Below are positions 10,469-18,942 of a DNA stretch of 39,787 nucleotides, piece by piece; position 1 is the stretch's first letter; every line of letters starts with the position of its first letter. The position numbers and the translations under genes are program-made. Source of the stretch: Branchiostoma floridae (taxonomy: Eukaryota; Chordata; Leptocardii; Amphioxiformes; Branchiostomatidae); the NCBI RefSeq assembly GCF_000003815.2, contig NC_049988.1, positions 20,366,163-20,405,949 of the forward strand, written 5' to 3'. The notes below the pieces were generated by a model. The model was given only the letters and a program-made list of their open reading frames with translations. It was not told where the DNA came from and did not search any database.

Positions 10469-10480
10469 ACAACATTACCT
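10469..10480. repeat. Right target-site duplication of the RTE-like insertion
   Basis: ACAACATTACCT, identical to 7541-7552. Directly after it the sequence resumes the flank seen upstream of gene B (ATTGCAAAACGT, then ATCAATTTAGA). Confidence 0.85.
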
Positions 10481-10614
10481 ACTTATTGCAAAACGTGTAT
10501 CAATTTAGAGGCAGTTTCCAACAAAACTATACAGCGATACAAATGGTTAATATGATTTACATCTCACAATATATATACATATAGGCATCATTTCATCGCG
10601 AGATATGATGGCAT

Positions 10615-10790
10615 TGAAACAACCAGAGGGGCGAGTAAGAACAGAAAGAAACAACACCCCGACTCCCGGGATTCGAACCCGCGCCAAACCCGGGCAGCCG
10701 GATCACAAATCGAACGTGCAAACCGTTCGGCCAAAAGGCTTAAGCCGTTAGGCGTCTTCGGTTTAGCAGTCCTTGAACACCACTGTTACA
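10615..10790 (-). repeat. Terminal repeat (3' LTR) with tRNA-like promoter boxes
   Basis: On the minus strand it contains TGGCCGAACGG (plus 10723-10733), matching a pol III A box, and GGTTCGAATCCC (plus 10668-10679), a near-perfect B box, at tRNA-like spacing. Confidence 0.75.
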
Positions 10791-10895
10791 CTACTCCCCC
10801 TTTTCTTTTTCAAGATTCGTCCTCGAATCTCCGAGATCGACATCCCTGTGTGGCACATACTAGCCTGTTACTCACAGGGCCGGCGTGGGAACCAG

Positions 10896-11071
10896 TGAAA
10901 CAACCAGAGGGGCGAGTAAGAACAGAAAGAAACAACACCCCGACTCCCGGGATTCGAACCCGCGCCAAACCCGGGCAGCCGGATCACAAATCGAACGTGC
11001 AAACCGTTCGGCCAAAAGGCTTAAGCCGTTAGGCGTCTTCGGTTTAGCAGTCCTTGAACACCACTGTTACA
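10896..11071 (-). repeat. Terminal repeat (5' LTR) with tRNA-like promoter boxes
   Basis: Identical to 10615-10790 at every base. A box at plus 11004-11014, B box at plus 10949-10960. Identity of both repeats indicates recent insertion. Confidence 0.75.
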
Positions 11072-11093
11072 GCATTACACAAGCTGCTACATT

Positions 11094-11159
11094 AGTTGGT
11101 AATCACTGTGTACCAGTCTACCTACCCTTTGACCCTGGCGTCATACCATCATCATCAAC
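11094..11159 (+). promoter_or_regulatory. Conserved block before the start codon of gene C
   Basis: This is the same arrangement as before gene B, with CCCTTTGACCCTGGCGTCATAC. The minus strand reads AGGGTCAAAGGG, a second DR1-like arrangement. The TRIM-like element ends only about 90 bp upstream of the start codon, so distal promoter sequence has been displaced. Confidence 0.4.
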
Positions 11160-14100
11160 ATGGCTGCCGAACACAAAGAACCACACGTCAGCGCAGTTCG
11201 TCCTCGTTCCTACCAAGACGAGAGCTATCTACACGGGTTTCTTGGAACTGTGGGCGACTTACAGAAGGCTGGGGTCCTGCAGGATGTCGTCCTTGAAGTC
11301 GAGGGCCGGCGGTTTCCCTGCCATCGGCTTGTTCTGTCCGCGGCCAGCCCCTACTTCAGGGCCATGTTTACAAGTGACATGGCGGAAAGTCGTCAGAAGA
11401 CGGTTGTACTACAGGTAGGGTTGGCGTAACGTGTGGTTAGATTATAGTGAAACAGGGAACTTATGGAGATGCTACGTATCACAGAGTACATATGAAACGG
11501 GCTAACCCATTGCATACACAAATGTTAGACATTTGTTGATGTTTTCCTCGCTATGCCCCCCTCCCCACTCCTTTGGTATTTAGGGGTTAAAGGTCAACTT
11601 TGCGGGCAATATTATCATGAGCATGCATTTTTAGCTGAAAAGTTAGTTTTGCGTAAAGTAATCATAACATAATATCCATAGCTATATTTGCAAGTACTCG
11701 ATTATGTAAAATTTCGTTAAAGCATGTAATAATAATATTAATAATTATGATTAATAATAATTATGATAATTATTGATGATGATTATTGATTATTGAAGGT
11801 CAAATTTTCCTCCCACCATGCTATATTATTATTATTACTATTACACAATTTAGTGAAATTGTGTTATAAAATCTCTCATATATATATATATACCATTGTA
11901 GTAATACCTTTTTTAATATAACTGTTTAAATTCTATTACATTATTGTTTTGCAGGGTTTGGATGCAGGCATGTTTGAGGAGATCCTGAGTTACATCTACT
12001 CGGGAACCCTCCATGTGTCCCTGGACAAAGTGCAGCCCCTGTACCAGGCAGCCAACCTCCTCCAACTGGACTATGTGAGAGACACCTGCAGCAGCTACAT
12101 GGCCATGAACGTGGAGCGCTCCACCTGTGTGGACCTGTACAAGTTTGCTGATGGCTTTTCTGTGGATACTGTCCAAAAACGTTGTCTGCAATTGATCCAT
12201 AGTAACTTTGCTCAGGTGGGTCTGATATTCTGATAGTAAGTCACTTCATTATATGAATCCCTCTCATATTGGTCAAAATTTTTATTCTAGAAGAATAGTT
12301 TGTATGTTAATATCTTATTGCAAAACATTAGCAAATCACAGTACTATTCCTTGTTTAAGTAGAGTTAGTAACCTGATTATATAAAAGAATACACCCTCTA
12401 GTGCCATTCTTTTAGTTCTGTATCTGTATCTATATAGCCGGTATAACCGCCTTCCGGCATAACTCACCAACTTCGCAGGCACGCGGCGTTCCAGCAGCTG
12501 GTTATATTACACCGAACGACCTGATAGTTTTAACTTTTCTTAGTTTTAACAAAGAATAGGCGAACTGTTCCAATGAAATGGTATTTTTCCTCAGTACCGT
12601 TTATATACATGTGCTTTGCACCTCCACAGGTTGCCTCCAGCAAGGAGTTCTACAGCCTGAGTGTGAATCAGTTGACTGAGATCATCAGCCATGATGAGCT
12701 GGATGTTGAAGAGGAGACAACAGTGTGGGAGGCTGTGGTGAGATGGGTGCAGCACAGCAAGGAGGACAGGTGGGTGTCATCTATGGGTGTCTCCTATTTG
12801 TATAACCTGTTGTTAATTCTGTGTGCACATTGAATGACTGCAGAAAACCAATTCATTATCACCATCTTGACAGGTTATAATACCAGATTCAACATCCCAG
12901 ACATTTCTTCCACAAAACTTTGGTCCTACTCTGTACCCTACAGACTTCACCACCTACCCAGCATCCTCCCTCGCATTCGCTTCAACCTGCTGACCTCAGA
13001 TGACATGGCAGCCATTTTGGAACACCCCCTAGTCAGGGAGGATCCTGGGAGTTCTGAGATCATCAGGAACGTGGTTCAGAGAGGTGCCTCCAACATGAAG
13101 CCGAGATGTGGGACTGGTGCAGAGGAAATGGTCCTTTTCTTTGAAACCAGGTCTGAACTTAGCTAACTAGAGCATCATGTGGAGTCTATAATATTTATTG
13201 TTGCCTTTATGACCCATCTACAGAGTGACTGAAACTTATTATGTTGATTGTAGTTGACCTCTATTTTAGTCCTTTCTCGTAAAAATGAAGATAGATTTGC
13301 GCATTAAGTTAAACCAAGTTTCTGTCTTTTGCAGGTCCAACAAGATGCAGGGCATAAATCCCAAACTAGGAAAATCCTTCAGCCGCAGTTTCACTGAAAT
13401 CCCTCGTATCGTCAGTGTTACAGTCACCAGTGACAACGACATCTACGTACTGGCAGAAAAGTCAAAGGCTCAGATGTCCCTGCTGTTGTACAATCAAATG
13501 AGTGGTGTGTGGGAACAGAAGTCATCAGTGGAGATGCTTCCTGGAGCGCTATGTCACCAGCATCTTTTGGATCTTGATGGACATCTTTATTACTATAGTC
13601 ATAGTTGGACCTATCCGGCACAGTCACAGATCATTATAATGAAGAAGTATGACAGGAACACGAGTGAATGGCAGGATTGTTCCCAGCTCAAAATTAACAT
13701 TTCTTACATAGAACCATCAGTGTCAAATGGTTGCCTCTATTTGTTAAGCTCAACAGAACTGCACTGTTACTGCCCAAAGGAGGACCGCTGGTTCAAGCGA
13801 GCCCCACCGACTGATTGTACTGATGTGTTCTGGTCCAGTATTGCCCTGGGTAATGAGATCTTCCACTCAGACATTTACTTTAATTCTGTGTCCGTGTATG
13901 ATACTGAGGCAGACGGGTGGCAGGAGCTTCCAGGTTGGGAACGTGCTCTTGAGTCTAGGGGTAGAAACTACTGTGCTAAGTTATTTGTACTTGGGAACCA
14001 GCTGCATGTGTTTTTAGATATCAAAGAACAAGAACACCAGCATGTGCTTGTGTATGACAGGTGTGAAGGTGTTTGGAGAAAGTTGCATGTCACCTTTCCT

Positions 14101-14178
14101 GACGTGGACTGGGACCTTCCACCTGTTGTGGCACGTGTCAACCTGCCAGGTGTGCAGGAAAGGTGTGCTAACAGATAG
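11160..14178 (+). CDS. Gene C, BTB-BACK-Kelch protein with divergent propeller
   Basis: Exons: 11160-11414, 11955-12215, 12630-12769, 12944-13150 and 13335-14178; 568 residues, the shortest complete copy. BTB ([24 protein letters not shown]), exon 2 ([20 protein letters not shown]) and BACK are close to the other copies. The last exon is the most divergent of the array: it starts [12 protein letters not shown] instead of [14 protein letters not shown], and its blades are [51 protein letters not shown] and [13 protein letters not shown]. It ends [13 protein letters not shown]. The exon 4 donor (AG then GTCTGA) is weak. Its 3' flank also lacks the block shared by the other genes. It likely took a different path after duplication; it could bind other substrates. 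Confidence 0.86.
11583..11596 (+). promoter_or_regulatory. DR1-like motif, intron 1 of gene C
   Basis: GGGGTTAAAGGTCA, the consensus form shared by genes C, D, F and G. Confidence 0.4.
11727..11800. repeat. AT-rich low-complexity tract, intron 1 of gene C
   Basis: Imperfect AAT/ATT/GATT triplet-rich sequence (AATAATATTAATAATTATGA onward). It resembles decayed SINE or retroelement tails but carries no recognisable body. Confidence 0.6.
12435..12530. repeat. Possible unclassified repeat, intron 2 of gene C
   Basis: A GC-richer island in AT-rich intron sequence that contrasts with introns of the paralogues. It contains GCCGGTATAACCGCC and GGCACGCGGCGTTCC. No terminal repeats or target duplication are visible, and the call rests on composition only. 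Confidence 0.3.
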
Positions 14179-14541
14179 AGTGGCACAGATGCAGGTGACA
14201 CAGCTTTCTAATTATGTCATTAGTGCTGCTGTAACCTTTTGCTGCATGCCCTTTACATTGGCATTATTTTACTTTGAGTAGAACTTTGATTGTAAGACAA
14301 CAGCCCTTGTTTGTTTTGTTTGTATAAGGAATAATCTGATCATCTGGAGTGTGTAGCACTGTTAGTCACTGGTCTTGGTGTCATCCATGCCAGAAAACAT
14401 CTCTACGTTTGTATGTCATAAGTGATTCAAGTTGTAGGTATTTTTGGTAGTGTTCCTATTGGTATATGGTTGTTGCTAGATTTAACTGAAGAGAACAGAA
14501 TGAAATAATTTGTTTTGGAGTTTGGGCAATTGTCATATCAC
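14179..14541. other. 3' flank of gene C, no gene
   Basis: AT-rich, with no open frame of interest, no AATAAA and no resemblance to the 3' flanks of the other genes. The poly(A) site of gene C is not identified. Confidence 0.5.
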
Positions 14542-14752
14542 TACTCTTCAAGCAGAGGTTAGGCTCCGGCTGTTTTTTTAAACGTTTTTTTTAGTCGTTT
14601 TTATCGGGCTTTCTATTTTGCATTTTATCTTGCTGTCTCAAAACCTAACCGGCCGGACACAGCAAGATAAAATGCAAAATAGAAAGCCCTATAAAAATGA
14701 CTAAAAATAACGTTAAAAAAACAGCCGGAGCCTAACCTCTGCTTGAAGAGTA
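14542..14752. mobile_element. Foldback element between genes C and D
   Basis: Arms of roughly 95 bp are inverted with few mismatches. The outer ends are TACTCTTCAAGCAGAGG and CCTCTGCTTGAAGAGTA; the inner part contains GCATTTTATCTTGCTGT and its complement around a short centre CCGGCCGG (14649-14656). There is no coding capacity and no clear target duplication. It is unrelated in sequence to the foldback at 144-462. Confidence 0.75.
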
Positions 14753-14795
14753 TTCTATCACGCCAAGCATTCTATCACGCCAAGCATTCTATCAC
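14752..14795. repeat. 17-bp tandem repeat, about 2.6 copies
   Basis: The unit ATTCTATCACGCCAAGC is repeated exactly at 14752-14768 and 14769-14785, then ten bases of a third copy. It fills the seam between the foldback element and the retrotransposon that follows. Too few copies and no spacers, so not a CRISPR. Confidence 0.85.
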
Positions 14796-14860
14796 TGAAA
14801 CATGCAAAAATCCTTAGAACATCTGATAGACTGTGTCTATTATATCTCTGCTCCGTCCTA

Positions 14861-17800
14861 ATGTCCCAAGCCGTCGACCTGGAAACAAATCCCGGTCCCC
14901 GGCCGCCTAAGTACCCATGTGGGTCATGTGGAAAGGCAGTGACCTTTAAACACAAAGGAGTTTGCTGTGACAGGTGTGACTGTTGGTTCCACCATGATTG
15001 CCAGGGTCTTAGTTCATACATGTACCCATACCTAGGTAACTCCAACGTGTCCTGGATCTGTTTAAATTGTGGCCTACCCAATCTTTCGACCACATTTTTT
15101 GACTCCTTCAACATCGAGTCTGACTCAAACCCATTCAGCCCTCTAAGTGATAGTACCCCAGGTATGCCACTGGCTGCCTCCTCTCCTAAATCCCTGACTC
15201 AGAATAAAGCAAGACCAACTACCAGGCCTATACGCCTGGTGAATGCTAACTTCCAGTCACTCAGGAATAAAAAGTTGGAACTTGAAACACTGGTAGAGGA
15301 AACTAAACCTGACATCCTGGTTATAACTGAGACCTGGCTAGATGACTCTTGTAACATCTCAGAGTACTTTCCCACCCATTTGAACATGTCTGTGTTCTAT
15401 AGGAACAGACCCGATGACAATCATGGGGGTGTACTAATAGCTGTAACTAATGAATTTATATGCTCTCAAGAGCCACAACTAGAAACAGACTGCGAAATGG
15501 TAACTCGCTGGGTCCAAAGCCTTATATGTCTGTGCTTACTATAGACCACATGTTGATGATAGTAATAGCCTGGATAATCTTGAACAGTCTATGAATCGCA
15601 TATGTAATAAACGGAACAGCCATATATGGATTGTTGGAGACTTTAACTTCCCTGGATGGGATTGGTCTGATCCTCAGCACCCAGTCCTCAAGCCCGGCTG
15701 TGCCTACCCGGGCCTGCACAGGCAGTTTCTGGAGCTGCTGAGTGATCAGAACCTGTCACAGGTTGTTGATAGGCCCACTAGGAATGACAATACTTTGGAT
15801 CTTGTTCTCATGTCCAATGATAATTGTGTAAACAGAATTAACACCTTACCTCCTGTAGGAGACCACGACATAGTCTTTGTAGAGGCAGACATCCATCCTC
15901 GGAAAATAAAAGCCAAACCTCGCAAAATCCTACAATATAAGCGTACTATTAAACTGGGAGAAGTTCCGGGATGAAATGGAAGATTTCCAAACTGAATTCC
16001 TTGACTTGGCCCAGGGGGAAGCCACTGTTGATGATCTGTATAATGCTTTTTCATCCAAATTATCTCAATGTGTTGATAAGTATGTTCCCTCCAAAATGGT
16101 AGGCGCCAAACGCCACTTACCTTATATCACCCCTGACCTCAAACGGTTAATGAGGAAGAGGGACAGATACTACAGAAAGACCCTAGCTCAAAATTCACCT
16201 GAGAGAAAAGACAAGTTGAACCAGTACAAAAAAGAAATCAAGAAAAAGTTAAAGGAATGCTACTGGCAGTACATTGAATCTATTATAACTGACATANNNN
16301 NNNNNNNNNNNNNNNNNNNNNNNNNNNNNNNNNNNNNNNNNNNNNNNNNNNNNNNNNNNNNNNNNNNNNNNNNNNNNNNNNNNNNNNNNNNNNNNNNNNN
16401 NNNNNNNNNNNNNNNNNNNNNNNNNNNNNNNNNNNNNNNNNNNNNNNNNNNNNNNNNNNNNNNNNNNNNNNNNNNNNNNNNNNNNNNNNNNNNNNNNNNN
16501 NNNNNNNNNNNNNTACCAGACTTAGGACCTAGTCCTCATGTCTCTATGGAGGACATCCAAATAGAGGTGAGTGGTGTTGACAAACTGTTGGGGAATTTAA
16601 ACATCCATAAAGCCTCTGGGCCAGATCAAGTTCATGCCCATGTCCTGAAGGAACTCAGCTCAGTCCTCAGTCCCATCCTCCAGGTCATATTCCAGAGAAG
16701 CCTAGACACTAACATAGCCCCAGTGTACAAGAAAGGTGACCGCTCTAAGCCAGAAAACTATCGCCCAATCTCACTCACATCCATATGCAGTAAGATAATG
16801 GAACACATCATTGCTAGCACCATGATGACACACGTTCAGGCTAACAACATATTGTATGACCTCCAACATGGTTTCAGCCATGGCAAGTCCTGTGAGACCC
16901 AGTTGATCTCACTCACTGATGACTTGGCCGTCAACAGAAACAACGGAATCCAGACAGACCTCGTTTTTATGGACTTCGCTAAGGCGTTTGATAAAGTCCC
17001 GCACCGTAGACTGCTACACAAACTACAGTACTACGGTGTCAGAGGGAACACCCTTGTCTGGATACAGAATTTCCTGCTGGGCCGGTCCCAAACGGTTGTG
17101 CTTGATGGAGAGCGTTCGGACCCTATGCCAGTGACCTAGCTCGGGCGTTCCCCAGGGTACAGTGCTGGGGCCCATCCTCTTCTTAGCATACATAAACGAT
17201 CTCCCAGAACACGCTGCAAATGCAAAGGTGAGACTTTTCGCCGATGATTGCATTCTGCAGATGCCCATCCATGACAGCTCTGACTGTAATAAGCTACAGG
17301 AAGACATAGACAACATCTGCCTCTGGGAACAAAGGTGGCTGATGGAGTTCAATCCATCTAAGTGTGAGGTTATGACCATACCATCGTCCAAAACACCCAT
17401 CACCCACACATACAGCCTTCACAGCCATCCACTAAACAAGGTAAGTACCACCAAATACCTTGGGGTCACCATCTCTTCCAACCTCACATGGGGCAGCCAC
17501 GTCGACGCCATAACATCAAAGGCCAACAAAACACTGGGCATGCTCAGACGCTGCCTGCGGGTTGCCAGCACTACGGCAAAGGAGAGGGCCTACAAGGCCC
17601 TGGTAAGACCCCACCTGGAGTTTGCCTGCAGTGTGTGGGATCCGCACACCCAAGATCAGGTGAGGAAGGTCGAGATGGTCCAGCGACGAGCGGCCCGGTA
17701 TGTAACAAACAACTACCAACGAGACTCATGCTCTGTCACTGCTTTAATCAATCAACTGGGCTGGCAGTCCTTGCAATCCAGAAGAAAGAACGCCAGACTC

Positions 17801-18052
17801 ATTACCATGTACAAAATCATCCATAACAACATCTCTGTCCCACATGCATCCAAACTGGTCCTGGCGACTCGATGCTCCCGCCGCACCAACCACGCTTTCA
17901 AGCTGCAGGCCATCGCGAGCAAATCCAACTTCTATAGGCTCTCGTTCTTCCCTCGTACCATCCAGGAGTGGAATGAACTTGAGCCTGGTGTGGCGGAGGC
18001 GGGGTCTCTCTCCCAGTTCAAAACCGAACTGGGGAGGGCCCTGCTGCATTGA
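14861..18052 (+). pseudogene. Polyprotein of the CR1/L2-type retrotransposon: 2A motif, PHD, endonuclease, RT
   Basis: The leader contains DLETNPGP (14876-14899), matching the 2A ribosome-skipping consensus. The frame is open without a Met back to 14747, giving the hydrophobic stretch LCLLYLCSVL typical upstream of 2A. A C4HC3 PHD finger follows (CGSCGK ... CCDRCDCWFHHDC ... WICLNC, about 14919-15074). Endonuclease motifs are VNANFQSLRNKKLEL, LVITETWLDD, WIVGDFNFPGWDW and GDHDIV. Reverse transcriptase motifs are KASGPDQVHAHVL, KKGDRSKPENYRPISL, QHGFSHGKSCETQ, MDFAKAFDKVPH, SGVPQGTVLGPILF and LFADDCIL. The C-terminal domain ends at 18052. Frameshifts lie near 15520, 15945 and 17137. Residues in the gap are unknown. 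Not functional as assembled. Confidence 0.8.
16297..16513. other. Assembly gap (217 N)
   Basis: A run of N falls inside the reverse-transcriptase coding region. The frames on both sides agree across the N run, but the true gap length is unknown. Confidence 1.
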
Positions 18053-18272
18053 GTCGCCCCTACACGTCTTTGTATATATGTAAATAACACTAACTCACCG
18101 CACTCACTTGTCTTGTCCCTTGCACCCATCAGTTGTTTATGTTCCTTTTGTGTTTTGCCTTTATTTTCCCTGTGTTTTAAGGCACTATCACCCGTAACTA
18201 ACAAACATGCGCACTGCTATTAATCCCCGTCAAGGGGGCTGAGCAGTACAAAAAGAAGAAGAAGAAGCATTC

Positions 18273-18942
18273 AGTTGGGTGATCATGAGAGTCATGAGAT
18301 ATTACTTTTTTTTTTGGTTTGGTTGTTATCAAATAATACTGTAAGTAACGTTTACTGAACGAAATCAACATAAAACCAGTAATTTTATGATACATGTATA
18401 ATGTGGTCACTATAGTTCAACCATTGTATAATTTTAATACTAATAAATGATAATAGCACAGACTGCTCGTTTTCAGAAGTTGCAAGGGCACTAGGGCTGT
18501 AAGGTGGATTGATCTCTGTTCAACTAAAGGCACAGATCGTACATGTATAAAACACGATCATTTGGGCATATGAAGTAACGTTTGTTCCAATGTACTATAG
18601 TAAGTCATCAAAAGTGCCAATATCTGGTTACATTACATACATTAACATCCGGCCAAGACGTGCCTAAATCCAAAAAAAAAATCGTTTTAAATTTAAAACC
18701 TCTTCAATGTACATCTTCATTATAGGAATAATTTCACTACAAAGCCAACACCCAAAAATAAATGGCAGGTAAAACAGAACATTCCTGCCAGCTGCACTGA
18801 TGGAGATATCGGTTATGGAATGGAATGCATCATTTCATCCCGAGAGATAATGCCAGCACTCGTACTGCTACATTATGTGGGCAATCAGTGTTTGTCTAGC
18901 CTTCCCACCCTTTGACCCTTGGATCATACCATCATCATCAAC
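18273..18942. other. Spacer and 5' flank of gene D
   Basis: AT-rich, no gene. The last roughly 80 bases are the conserved pre-start block (GGCAATCAGTG, CCCTTTGACCCTTGGATCATAC). No other recognisable element. Confidence 0.5.

Larger units (their letters stand above)
10615..11071 (-). mobile_element. TRIM-like miniature LTR element with tRNA-like LTRs
   Basis: Two identical 176-bp direct repeats (10615-10790 and 10896-11071) flank a 105-bp interior. Read on the minus strand, each repeat starts TGTAACAG and ends TTTCA (TG...CA). The interior begins one base after the repeat with TGGTTCCCACGCC, a possible tRNA primer-binding site (plus 10882-10894), and ends with a purine tract AAAAAGAAAAGGGGGAGTAG against the 3' repeat (plus 10791-10810). 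GCAT is duplicated at 10611-10614 and 11072-11075. The site is uninterrupted upstream of gene B (ATGGCATTACAC, about 3140). There is no coding capacity, so it would move only with help from an autonomous LTR element. Confidence 0.82.
14790..18264 (+). mobile_element. Non-LTR retrotransposon of CR1/L2 type
   Basis: The element runs from a 2A-like and PHD-finger leader through endonuclease and reverse transcriptase to a 3' UTR that ends with a short hairpin (CCCCGTCAAGGGGG, about 18225-18238) and a GAA/AAG triplet tail at 18250-18264. AAGCATTC occurs at 14782-14789 and again at 18265-18272, a possible 8-bp target duplication, although the left copy lies in a tandem repeat and may be chance. Three frameshifts and a sequence gap interrupt the coding part. 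Clade is assigned from general motif style; Crack or L2 are alternatives. Confidence 0.75.

Noticed and set aside
10668-10733. Possible tRNA genes inside the TRIM-like repeats
   Set aside because: Promoter boxes and a T-arm-like stem are there, but I could not pair an acceptor stem; treated as tRNA-derived sequence.
14752-14795. CRISPR-like direct repeats
   Set aside because: Two and a half contiguous 17-bp units without spacers in an animal-type genome.
18919-18942. Earlier start for gene D (and E, F, G) adding about eight residues (HTIIIN-like)
   Set aside because: The frame is open there but has no ATG; the first ATG in all copies is in CAACATGGC.
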